From Pyropia yezoensis (lineage: Eukaryota; Rhodophyta; Bangiophyceae; Bangiales; Bangiaceae), in contig CM020618.1 in NCBI GenBank assembly GCA_009829735.1, positions 27,318,894 through 27,382,893 of the forward strand: 64,000 nucleotides of DNA, given 5' to 3'. The notes beneath the pieces were generated by a model. It had not been told where the DNA came from. It worked only from the letters and a program-made list of their open reading frames with translations, and searched no databases. The translations under genes were made by a program, and so were the position numbers. This document shows, piece after piece, positions 23,688-33,906 of the stretch. Every line of letters begins with the position of its first letter. Position 1 is the first letter of the stretch.

Positions 23688-25574
23688 ATGGAGGTGGACC
23701 TGGACCGGGATAAGCGATCGTCTGCGGACGGTCCGGCGGGGGAGTGGGGCCACCGCCCGGCGGCGGCGGCGCCAAGCCCCCCCCCTCCCCGTCCGCCTGC
23801 CGCCCGTCGCACCGCTGCTGTCGTCGGTGGGCGTGGGCAGGGGTAGAGGAGGAGGGGGGGGAGTTGGGGGATACTGGGCGGGGGGGGAGGGCTGGGGGGA
23901 ACACCCGCCGAAGCCACCCTCCCCGCCTGGGGTCCGTGCTGTCGGCGCGCGGGGTGGGGCCGCTGCCGCCCGCGGGGGGTGGCCACCACCCACTCGGCGA
24001 CGGCTGCTACGCGCCGCCGCCGCAGCCGCCGCCCTTGTCTGCGCCGCTGGGCCCGTCTGGGGGGCAGCCGCCACCCCGGCGGCTGCCGCCGGTGGGGCCG
24101 CTCCTGTCGGTTGCCCGTGGGGGGGATGTGGGCGGCGCCGCCTCTACCACCGCCGCCGCTGGCGCCGCCGCGTCGGCCGGGACCCCCGGGGGTCACCCCA
24201 TGCTGCCGGTAAGCCTGGCAGGACCGCCGCCCGGCAGCGTCGGTGGCGTTGGAGCCGTGGATGTTGGCGGCGTTGGCAGCAGCGCCACGTTGCCACCACT
24301 GACGCGGCCGGGGTGGGCGCCATGGCGCGCCCCTCCTGCCGGGTCTGGCATCGCTGGCGCCTCTCCCGCGGCTCTACACGGGGGGGATCCCGCCGCTGAC
24401 GGGCGGTGGCGGCGGCGGTGGCGGTGGCGGCGGCGTCGGCGGCAGCGGCAGCGGCGTCGGCGGGTGGCGGCGGCGGTGGCGGCGGCGGTGTTGGCCTGAT
24501 CGGCGCCGCCGGTGGTGGCGGCCACGAGATGGGCGCCGCCGGTGGCGGTGGCCACGGGCTGGTCGCCGCCACGGGCGCCGCCGGCGTGGGGCTTCCGGGG
24601 GGGCTCTACTACGGGCCACCCTCGCAGGTCGGCGTGGGCCCGCCATCCTTGGCGGCGGCCTGCCCGGCGCCCATATGGGGGGCGGGGGGGGGGTGCCGGG
24701 CGGGCTGGGCGGCCACGTGGCCGGCGGCCACGCCCCCCCGCCACACCCCTCCAACCTGAGCGCCGTCCACTACGCGTCGGGCCCGGCGGTGGTGTCGCTC
24801 AATGAGCACGAGCGGGTGGTGACGTCTCTGCAGGACCAGCTGCTGCACGCGCGGGGGGAGATTGACCGCCTCGTCGGCCGGCTAAACGACTTCGAGCGTG
24901 ACCGCCTGGCAGCGGCGGCGGCGGCGGCGTCGCACGGGGCTGCCTCAGGGGGGGTGGCAACCTTCAGGCGGAGGAAAAAGCAGCCGACGGGTCGGCCGTG
25001 GGCGGCGGTGTCGGCGGCGGCGGCGGCGGCGGGCATGGGCGGCATGGGCGTGGCTGGCGTCGGCGGCGTCGGCGGTACGGGGCGCCCCCCCCCGCAGCCC
25101 CCCCCCCCCCGGTACCCCCGCTCCCAAAGGCCAGAGCCGCTACTGGACGCCGAAGAGCACCAGCGCTTCCTCGACGCGATGGAGCGGTTTGGCCCAAAGG
25201 ACGTGCGCGCGATCGCCGCGTACGTGGGCAGCCGCAACGCGACGCAGGTGCGGACGCACTCGCAAAAGTACACGCTGCGGCTGCAGCGGGAGAACCGAGA
25301 GCTCCCGCTGGCGGGCACACGCAAGCGCAGCATGAGCGAGAGCGACCTCCGCCGCGTCGGCCGCGACGGCGCCGAGGAGCCGGACCGCCCGTTTGGGGGG
25401 GGGGCGCCCACGGAGATTGTAAGGCGCCCCACCCCACGTGGCGGGGGGGTTGAGCGGTGGGATGGGGTTGCGGGGGGGGGGTGGGCGGGGTGGGGCGGGT
25501 GGGGCGGGGTGGGGCGGGGTGGGGCGGGTGGGGTGGCTGGTGTGGTTGGGGGGGAGGAGGGGGGCGGTCGCTGA
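23688..25574 (+). CDS. Single-repeat MYB-like (SHAQKYF-class) protein, frame breaks
   Basis: A likely DNA-binding transcription factor. The best-supported part is the open frame 24675-25574: a heptad-like helix (LNEHERVVTSLQDQLLHARG, ~24800-24905), then a MYB/SANT repeat (LLDAEEHQRFLDAMERFG ... VRAIAAYVGSRNATQVRTH, ~25140-25260). It ends SQKYTLRLQRE, the algal/plant SHAQKYF-class signature with SQKYT in place of AQKYF. After it comes a basic RKRSMSESDLRR and a Gly-rich tail. Upstream, Pro/Gly-rich coding-like text continues to an ATG at 23688 (MEVDLDRDKRSSADGP) but changes frame several times, for example near 24650 where GPPSLA in one frame gives way to GGGLPGAHM in another. The tail past 25440 may be intronic. 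Confidence 0.65.
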
Positions 25575-25600
25575 GCGTGCCTGCTTCATTCCGTCGCGAC

Positions 25601-25828
25601 GCCACGCGGCGCGGTCTGTAAAAAAAAAGAGTCAAAACAAAAACTAGTCAGTGCATGCCGTGCCACCACCTCCAGCCCCGCCATCCGCTGACCGTGCCCC
25701 GTGTGGGGACCGCCACGCGGCGCGGTCTGTAAAAAAAAAGAGAGTCAAAACAAAACAAAAACTCGTCAGCGCATGCCGTGCCACCACCTCCAGCCCCGCC
25801 ACCCGCTGACCGTGCCCCGTGTGGGGAG
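25601..25828. repeat. Tandem duplication of ~111 bp
   Basis: GCCACGCGGCGCGGTCTGTA followed by an A-run and AAAACAAAAAC starts at 25601 and again at 25712. Both units continue through CACCACCTCCAGCCCCGCCA to GTGTGGGGA. The copies are nearly identical apart from A-run and small indel differences, so the event is recent or the assembly is duplicated. The units follow the MYB-like gene and may form its 3' region. Confidence 0.85.
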
Positions 25829-26255
25829 GGCGGCCGCGCCGAGGGGGACCTCGTCTACCGTCTACGGGTACTCTCCTGCCGATGACACCCTCTACCTGGA
25901 GCGTCAGCTGCGAGGCACCATTGGCTGGTATGAACCATGACGCCCCCGCAGAGCGCCGCCGCCGACCACCTGCCGTTGGGCGCGAAGGCGCTGGTGGTGG
26001 CGGTGGCGTCCGCCGCCCCGCGGGGCCCTCCGACGGGAAATCTATGTCGTCTGGGGCATGGCCACCCGCGACGGGCTGCCGGCGACGGGGCCTCCCGCTC
26101 TCTGCAGCGCACATCCACGTATAGGGGGCCTCCTCGAGTTCAACCCCGGCCCCCGACCGCAACGCCGCCACCAATGCACACCCCATTCGCCGCCCCTCTC
26201 CACCTCCGCCCCCCCCCCCCCTCCCCGCCAACCCTTCCGCCCACCCTCCCCCCCC

Positions 26256-27069
26256 TCACGCACACACCACGTGACAAAAGTGGTACACCTCCTCCGCGTC
26301 GAGCACCCCAACTGGCGTGTCACACACCCCACAGCCCACCGCCCCAAACACGTCCCCCGCTACCGCGTCCGCCCCACTCACCCGCACGGGCACGCCGTCC
26401 AGGGGCACCACGTTGCGCACGTACACCGCCCGGTACTGGCCGGTGTAGGCCTCGTGGCGCTGCGCCGCCACGCACAGCAGGGTAAAGCAGCAGGGGCAGC
26501 TGAGGCGGGGCGAGTCGGCCGCCGCGGCGGCGGCGGCGGCGGCCGCCTCGTCCAGCGCCGTCGCGCCGTCGTCGTCGCCAGCAGTGGTGGCGGCGGTGGC
26601 GGCGGCGGCGTCGGTGGTGCCGAAGGCGGCTGAGGGGAAGGACGGACGGTGGCGGCGACGGCCGCCAGCAGCGGCACGGCCACCCACAGACGGCACCGCC
26701 AGGTGCACCGCCGCCCACCGCTCGTCGTCACTGTCCGCGTGGGGGTCATACAGCGCTGCCGCGTCGGCGTCGGCCTGGGCGGCCGCAGCCGCCGGCCGCC
26801 GCCGCCGCTGCGGTGCCGTTGCCGCCGCCGCCGCCGCCCGACGCGCTGTCGCGGTCAGGCGCGGCCCGCCCGTTGCGGTTGGCCGTGTCGGCGGACGTCG
26901 CCGCGCCGGCGGTCCTGCGGGCAGACCCGTGGGTGCCGTCGACGCCGCTGCTCGCTGCGTCCCCGCGGCTGCTGCTGGCGTCGTCGGCCGAGCGGTGGCC
27001 GCCTCCACCGACGCCGCCACCGCCTCCACCGTCGACGATGCTGGTGGAGGAACCACCCGAGGACGCCAT
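26256..27069 (-). CDS. E2F-associated phosphoprotein (EAPP)-like protein, one frame break
   Basis: EAPP proteins are small nuclear proteins with a C-terminal Zn-binding region, linked to E2F activity in animals. The leftward gene starts at ATG 27069 (MASSGGSSTSIVDGG) with a Ser/Gly/Ala-rich N-terminus. The family core begins with ALYDPHADSDDERWAAVHLA (~26755-26700), followed by a variable linker. The C-terminal signature is SCPCCFTLLCVAAQRHE, QYRAVYVRNVVPLDG, then VGCGVCDTPVGVLDAEEVYHF, which ends at TGA 26256-26258. The CPxCF...C..CQRHE and CxxC...D..EVYHFF pattern is diagnostic. The N-terminal part is in a different frame from the core; the change falls in a GCC-repeat near 26770-26800 and is probably an indel. 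Confidence 0.78.
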
Positions 27070-27775
27070 CCGTCCCTACCGCCGGTGCGGCCGCATGGAC
27101 GCGGCACGGCGGGGTGGCACCAAAAAGGCCAGACGCGGGGAGGGGGAGGGCGCGCCACCGCGCGGCAGACGGACAGTGGTCGCACACGTGAACGCGCGAG
27201 CACCTCGTCGTTGGCCGAACAGCGTTCCACGGCCAAGGCGTAAAGGCTACCAGCCTTTAACAAGTATGTCCGCTTCGCCTTTGAATTTTTGGGATCAACT
27301 ACCCGACCGTCAGAGCAACCGCCAATGAACAGTTGTGTCCTGTACAGACAATACAGGACCGTACAGTAGCCCCGCAAATCCGTGGGTTGGGCGTGCCGCG
27401 CCAGTGTCGGCAGGCGAAATGCCACGTGTGAGATCGTGCACTGGCGGTATCCCGCACAGGGCGATCCGTCTGTGCCCGGTCGACCCTTCCGCCCCCTTCT
27501 CCACCCTCGCCGACGTCGTGCGTGAACGCCGCCCCCGTCAGGTGTGCCGTCGCTGCCACTGTCGCCATCTCGGTCGTCTCTCCTCGCTTTGGCTCGCCTC
27601 CGCTGTCGTCAGCTATCTCTGGTCCAGGCGTTGGCTGGTTGTGGTATCACCATCGTCGTCAACGTTGTGGGTCCTCAGCCGTCTTCCCTTCTCCCCTGCA
27701 CCCCCCGCCAACCTTCGCACCCTCATCCCCGGCCGACCCTTCTTCCCCACTTTCCCCCCCCCTCCCCCGCCTACC
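27070..27775. other. Intergenic region between divergent EAPP-like and SETD3-like genes
   Basis: About 0.7 kb that should contain both promoters. 27240-27360 is locally less GC-rich, and a C-rich leader precedes the ATG at 27776. I see no gene. Confidence 0.45.
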
Positions 27776-29799
27776 ATGGGCCGCCGACGCCCCCCTCGAC
27801 GAAAGCGCGGGCGGCCGCGAAGAAGCCCGCCCCCCCCCCCCCCTCCCCCCAAGCCCAAGGGCGCCCCCCCGCCCCCCCCTGCCGTGGCGGCCGCCCTGAC
27901 CGCCGCCTCGGCCGCCGTGGACGATGCGTCGGCGTGGGCGGCCGACGGCCTCGCTGCTGTCGCCGACATGACCGACGCGCTCGCCGCGCTGGCCGCGGTA
28001 CAGGGCCCCGCGTGGGCGCGCCGTCCGCGGTGCCAGGCCGACCTCGACGGCCTCACCGCCTGGCTGACCGCCGGCGGCGTGGCGGGCGCGGGGGAGGTGT
28101 GGTCCCTGGTGGCGGACAGCCACGACGATGACGTGGAGGGCGGCAAGCTGGTGGCCGCCCGGGGGCTCGCGGAGGGGGAACTGGTCATCCGCGTGCCCCA
28201 CACGCTGGTCCTGAGCGTTGTGGACCTGATGGTCGCGCCTGATGGGGAGGACAGTGAGGGGGAGGACGCACCGGTGGGAGCAGTGGGGGAGGGGGGGGGG
28301 GGCGGCGGCCAACACGACCCTGCGGGCTCATCGCCCGTCGGCCGAAGCGGCGTGCCTGGCGATGGCAATGGGGACAGGGCCACCAACGGCGTTGCCGACG
28401 GGACTGGCGCCCCACCGGCAGAGAAAGCTCCGCCCCCCCCCCCCGCCCGGGCGATACCCTCCCCGCCGTGCGGGAGTGGAAAAACCCTGCTTTCAGCGCA
28501 GCCGTCCATGGCACTTGCCGTCTACGTGCTGGCGTTGGAGCTGGCGGGCGACCGCACCGCCTACGCGCCCTACATCCGCGCCCTCCGTCGGCCATCCCGC
28601 TTCCCCTCTTCTTCCCGCCGGCTGTGCTGGCGCGACTCGCGCCGTCGCCGCTGCTGCCAACGCTGCTGCGGCACCTGCGGACGCTTGCCAAGCACTTTCT
28701 CTACCTGCTGACGCTGCTGACACACCCGGCGGCGCCCGTGCCGGCCGACGCCGCGGCGGCACTGCCGCTCAGCCGTGTCACGTGGCCCGCCTTTTGCTGG
28801 GCGGTCTCCGTTGCGTTTACGCGCCAAAACGCGCTGCCAACGGCGGCGCCGGACGGCGGCGCCGGCGCCGGCGGTGGGCACCGCCACCCGCCGCCGCCGC
28901 GGCCCCCTTCGGGCGACGACAACGACGACGGAGCGCCCACGGCCATGACGCTCATCCCCGGGTGGGATATGTGCAACCACGCCCCCGGCCCCGCCACCAC
29001 CGCCTACGTGCTGCGGCGGCCGTGCGGCGCGGCGGTCGAGTGCAGCGCCATGACCACCTTTGCCGCGGGCGACGAGGTGACCATCTTTTACGGCCACCGC
29101 CCCGCGGCGGACTTTTTCCTCCACTCGGGCTTTGTCGCGTCGGCGCCCCTGCCGCCCGCATCAGCAGTGCCCCTTGACGTGCCGCTGCGCGCCGCGCCGA
29201 AGACCCCGCGCTGCCGCTCAAGCTCCGCCTGCTGGGGGGCGCCGGCCCCGCGGCGCCGGCGGCGACGTGCATGTTGGCGGCACCCTCACCGCGCCCGCCG
29301 TGCGGGCGGCGCGGGCGGTGGCGCTCGACCGGCTGGGCCTGGCCGCTGCTCTGCGCGCGGGCGCCGACTGGGAGCGCGGCGCCGCGGTGGCGGACGCCAA
29401 CGAGGCCCGCGCGGTGGCGCTCCTCCGCGCCGCCCTTCGTAACGCGATCGAGCGGTACGAGGATCCACTTCCGGCGGCGGCGGCTGGGGAGGGGGCAGAT
29501 GCGAGCGGTGGTGGCGGCACGGCGGCGCGCCTCGTGGGCGAGATGCTCTCGCTGGAGCGTCGCATGTACGCGGACGCCGCCGTCCGTCTCGACGAGGTGG
29601 CGCTGGCAGGGGGGGTCGACGGCGTGCCGCCGCTGGCGGCCACCGTGGAGTTAGCGGCGTCGGTTGCGTTGGACGGGGAGGAGGGGGGGACGCCTCAGCC
29701 GATGCCGCAGGCGCGACCGACGCGGCCGGCGCCGCCGACACGGCCAGCGCTGCGACTGACGGGGGGGCCGGCGAGGCCACTAGCGAGGCGGCCCAGTGA
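27776..29799 (+). CDS. SETD3-like SET-domain protein methyltransferase, frame breaks
   Basis: SETD3-type enzymes methylate a histidine of actin; relatives methylate Rubisco and other proteins. The ATG at 27776 opens a basic, Pro-rich N-terminus. Then come VWSLVADSHDDDVEGGKLVA, IRVPHTLVLSV, LAVYVLALELAGDRTAYAPY, SAIPLPLFFPPAVLARL and FCWAVSVAFTRQNALP. The SET core AMTLIPGWDMCNHAPGPATT ... AGDEVTIFYGHRPAADFFL is followed by HSGFV. A C-terminal Rubisco-LSMT-like substrate-binding region follows (LPLKLRLLGGAGP; VRAARAVALDRLGLAAALRA; LLRAALRNAIERYEDPL) with an acidic Ala-rich end at TGA 29797-29799. Frame changes occur near 28585 (one base short), ~29205, ~29265 and ~29685 (G-run). Homology is collinear across them. 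The likely length of ~670 residues is near the family norm. Confidence 0.78.
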
Positions 29800-31049
29800 T
29801 GGACGGTCACCGACTGTGCGGCGCGCAGGGCGCGGCCGTGCTTCCCTCTACGCCCGGACCCCCACCGGGCAGTCCCCGGTCTCACCCCGCCGTGTCGACC
29901 GCCACGCCCCTCCTCTGCCCCTGCCAGTGGCTGCCGCTCCCGCCCGCCGGTGGGGGCGCCCCGTAGCCTGCGGGGGGAGGTGTTGCCGCACGCCCTCCGC
30001 GGTCGCTGTCGGCGGAACATCCGCCATTTCTCCCCCGCTCCGCCCCCCTCCGCCTCCCCCAGCCCCCCCTGGCCTGCCCTGTTCGTGAGGCGGAGTCCCC
30101 GTGCTGCCTGCCCCTGCCGGTTGCTTGTAACGTGTGTGCATATATATATGGGCGCGCCCGCCGGCAGGGGCGGCGGCGGCGGCGGCGCGACCCCCCTCCA
30201 CCCTCCTCGAAAAAAACATGAGCTTCGCCCCCCTCTGGCCAGTCGTCCAGCCTGTGTGACCCCGTCGGACAACCCCTCCCCCGCCCCCCCCCCCTCGCTC
30301 TGCCCGCCCCGTCCCGCCCGCTTCGGCCCATCCATCCTCCCCCACCCCCACCCCTCAACCCCACCCCCCTTACCCCCTCCAGTGGCGCCGGCACAGCGGG
30401 GAGGCGTTGTCACGGCCGCGCGCCCACCGGCGGCGCCCCCCCCCCTCCCCCCCCAGGCGCAAGCGCCCGGTGCAGCGCCGCAAACGACGGGAAGGCCACC
30501 CGCAGGCCGCCGTGTCGTTGGACGGGGGAAAGAGCGGCGGGTCGGCGGGGGTGGGGAAGGGCGGGCCACCCAGAGGGGGGGCGGCCGCCGCCGCCGGCCC
30601 CGCCGTGGCGACGGCAACGGCGGCGACCGCGGCGGCGGACCGCGGGGCGGTGGCGCGGCTGCCACCGCCGCGGACGCCCGTGCGTTGCCGTCGGCTGTGT
30701 CGGCGGCGGCGGCGGCGGCGGCCGTCGCTGCTTTTGCCCGGCTGCGTCTGGCGGCTTGGCCGCGTCGCCCCCCCCCGTCGCGGGTGCGACGGACAGGGCG
30801 GCGGCAAACGCCGCGGCGGCCGCCACGGCAGCCGCCCCCGCCGACGCCACCTCCCGCGGCACGGGCGGGGTTGTCCGCGTCCCCCCCCCCAAGAGGCGGA
30901 GCCCCGTCGATAGGGGTGTCCCCGCCACCGCCACGACCGCCGCCGCTCTCTTCCACGCCCAGACGACGGCCTACAGCGCCGGCGGCGTGGCCCAGCGCCG
31001 CCGCCTCCATGGCCAGCGGCAGTGCCGCCACGTCCGCCGCGGCGGGCGC
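29800..31049. other. GC-rich region between convergent genes
   Basis: Contains TATATATATA near 30140-30150 and many C-runs, with no convincing gene. A leftward frame stays open across most of it, but its text is compositional (Gly/Ala/Arg/Pro) and it overlaps SETD3-like coding sequence on the other strand. The 3' part of the ANTH-like gene may extend into its right side. Confidence 0.35.
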
Positions 31050-31566
31050 GTCGGGCACCAAGATGGCGGCGGTCGCGGCTGTCGCTGCTTCCGCCAGCCG
31101 CGTCAGACGGGTGGCCACGTCGGCGAGCGACGAGGTTGGGGTGGCGGCGGCGGCGATGTCGACGGCGGTGGGGGGGGAGGAGGAGGAGGAGAACGTAGGG
31201 GTGGGGGGCGGCAGCGGGAGTGAAACCCTCGACATCACCGTCCCTGAGAGAGCCCGCGGGAAGGTCAACGGCGGCCGCGGGCGGGGGGGAGGGGGGGGGG
31301 AAGAGGCACCGTCTGAAGCGGTGACGGCGGCGGCGGTAGCTGCCACCTCGGCCGTTGCGGCCGCCTGCAGCCGCACCCGCCGCGCCCAGCGGCCGAGCGA
31401 GTAGTTGCCCTCAAGGGCGGCGCGGCGGTGAGGAGGTCCACCTTGGCAGTCAGCATCGCGGCGTAGGCGCCCACGGCGGTCACGTAGTAGCGGTCTACGC
31501 CGGGAAGCCGGGGCGGCCGCTGCCCGTCGCCCGGGTAGGGCACACCGCCCCCCCCGCCCTCCCCCC

Positions 31567-31606
<40 letters not shown>

Positions 31607-32124
31607 CGCCGCCGCCGCGCCACCGCCGCCACCGCCACACCACCACCACCACACTCGCGCCACCACCCGCGCCGCCATCACCCCCCTCACGCTCGTGGCA
31701 GCAGCGGCAGCGGCGACCAGGCGGTGCCCCCCCGCCCCGCCCTCCCCCTCCCTCCCCCCCGGTGGGGCGGGCAGGCCCGCCGCGACCGCCGCCCACACCC
31801 CCCCAATCTCAGCAAGCCGGCACCCCCACCCAGGCGGCGGTGCCCTCCCCCCCCCCCCCCTCCCCCAGCAGCAGCCGGTGGAGGAGCGCCAGCGCCGCCA
31901 GCGCCACCGCCCCGTCGGCATAGGCGTCCACGCCGGGCGGGCGCGGCGGCGGCCGCAGCGGCGCCAAGCGCCCCCGCCAGCCGCCCCCCCGACGCGATGC
32001 CAGAGCGCGACCAAAAGGCCGGCAACACCGCCTCGGCCGCCCGCCCACACTCGTCCGCGTCGGCGCCGCCAAGGGCGTCGGGCAGCAGCGACAGCACCTC
32101 CTCCGCAAGCTCCGCAGGGGACAT
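31050..32124 (-). CDS. Probable ANTH-domain (HIP1/Sla2- or AP180-like) protein, frame breaks
   Basis: ANTH proteins bind phosphoinositides and clathrin or actin in endocytosis. Read leftward from ATG 32124 (MSPAELAEEVLSLLPDALGG), collinear pieces resemble an ANTH domain: CGRAAEAVLPAFWSRSG; DGAVALAALALLHRLLLGEG; CRLAEIGGVWAAVAAGLP; then DRYYVTAVGAYAAMLTAKVD and LEGNYSLGRWARR. That last run matches the Y..ML..K..F......EGN.SL stretch of HIP1/Sla2. Each piece is in a new frame (breaks near ~32000-31930, ~31815 and ~31415; the last is one C short in a CCC run). Between them lie a Gly-encoding CCG repeat (31550-31625) and C-runs. The end is not defined; later text (LADVATRLTRLAEAATAATA, ~31130) may belong to it. 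Identification is by pattern only. Confidence 0.4.
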
Positions 32125-32195
32125 CACCAGGTGCACCCCGGGCGCGGGCAGCGGCTCCGAGGGCGACGGCGGGCCGCCAAAGCGCCGCCGCCGCC

Positions 32196-32233
<38 letters not shown>

Positions 32234-33906
32234 CAAGCCCCCCCGCGCCGCCCCTGCCGGCGCCGGCTCCGCCGGCGACACCACCGCCGGCCGCGCTCCC
32301 CGCCCCCAGCCCCCCCCCGACGCCCAACCCCGACCACGGGTCCCGTGGAGAGGGGGTGGACAGCGGCGTGGTGGGCGGCGCTGCCGACCGGCGCGCCGCG
32401 TCTGCGGCGGCGGTAGCGCCCGACGCGACCGTCGCGGCGGGGCGAGGAAGAACGAGAGCCACGACTCGGCCCAGGTGGGCGCGGGCCGCGGGGGGGGGGG
32501 CGCCGGTGGGGGGGGGGGGGGGGGAGTGACCATCCTGCCGCCGCCACCGCTGCCCCGCCGCCACCACCACCTTTGACAGGGCCGCCACCGCCAACACCAC
32601 CGCCACCACCGTGGCCGCTGCCGCCACTGCCGCCACTGCCGCCCGCTACAGGGGCCGCCACGCACCGCAACGGTTGGTGCCGCTGGATATTCCCAGGACG
32701 GGCGCAGTCGCAGCGGACCGTCGGAAAGGAAGAGGCGGCGGAGGGGGGCTGATAGGGCAAAGAAGGGCGAAGGAAAGCACAGGGAGGAGAGATAGGGGGC
32801 GGGGGGGAGGGGCAGAGAAGGAGGAGGGGTGCCGCACGCCGGCAGCCCGAGGGCGGGGTTGTCCCCTTGGCGCTACGCGGGGTGTGGTGCCCGCTGCGAG
32901 CGCGCCGGCGGCGGAGAGCCAGCGAGGGAGGCGAGGTAGAGGATGTCAGAGCGGGGAGGCCGGGAAGACGGAGGGAACGGGGAGGGCGGGGGGAAAGGGG
33001 ACCAAGGTGGTCGCAGGGGGGACGCTTCACAATGACTGACAGAGAAGAACCAGCGCGCGCGCAGGGTGGGTTCGGGTCCGCTGCTACGTAACAACGGATT
33101 GGACGGCTAATGAGAAGCTGCCATTAGAGAGCTTCGGCATGTCAAATGTGGGTCGGTGACGTGGGTCGGGGACACGTTTCTGCCACGTTAGGCCTCCGAC
33201 CCACATCAGACGACCCATAAATGGCTATCCAACCCTCCGTACCCACGTCAGATACCGGTCGGAGAGGGCATCTCGCCATCGCTTCGCGCCACAATATGAC
33301 GCAATTATTTTAAGGGCTCTCGCTGACACGCCGATACTTGCGAGCCGACAGCGGCAAGCGAGCGGCGGTTTCGCCGCTTGCAAATGCACGGCGTGTGCGC
33401 CGGCCCGCAGAAGCCCAGCGGCCTGCCTGCCCAAGCACGGCGGGCTACCTGCCCACACACGGCGGGCTGCCTGCCCACGCACGGCGGGCTGCCTGCCCAC
33501 GCTCGGCGGTCTGCTTGTTGAAGTACGGCATGTCTGCACGCCTGCATGCCAACGCGCGGGGTGACCGGCTGCGTGCCGACACGCGGCGTGTGTCCCGTTC
33601 GCCCTTGCTTCTGCCGCCAGCTTCGGCTGCCCCGCACGCTGCGCCGGGTCGTCCGTGCTGTTCAACGCCCACGGGATCGACACCATGCCTACTTGCCCTC
33701 CCCCTGCGCCTTTGTGAATTAGGACTGTCATGGCCCACGGTCGCCGGCTGGTGGCGGTATATTGGGAAGGGATCTGCCCGGATTGGTGGGTCGGTGGGGA
33801 TCGGTAGGAGGATAGAGCACCGCTTCTCACATGATAGCTCTCTCACTCTCGTTGCCCTGTCTTCCTCGGGCGGTCTGCTTGGCGCAGTCCGTATTGGCGC
33901 CCTGGG
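32125..33906. other. Low-complexity and intergenic region
   Basis: Begins with GCC repeats (32180-32235) and C/G-runs. 33100-33300 is less GC-rich and contains CCCATAAATGGC (33209-33220). 33416-33515 holds a 22-bp tandem repeat. The first part may hold 5' coding sequence or the promoter of the ANTH-like gene; I cannot define either. Confidence 0.35.
33416..33515. repeat. 22-bp tandem repeat, about 4.5 copies
   Basis: The unit CGGCGGGCTGCCTGCCCACG plus two bases recurs at 33438, 33460, 33482 and 33504, with a diverged copy before. Variation is confined to one to three positions per unit. Confidence 0.85.

Noticed and set aside
29286..31796. 836-codon leftward ORF
   Set aside because: Most is compositional Gly/Arg/Pro text antisense to SETD3-like coding sequence and across C-runs. 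Only its right end (LEGNYSLGRW...) is kept, as part of the ANTH-like gene.
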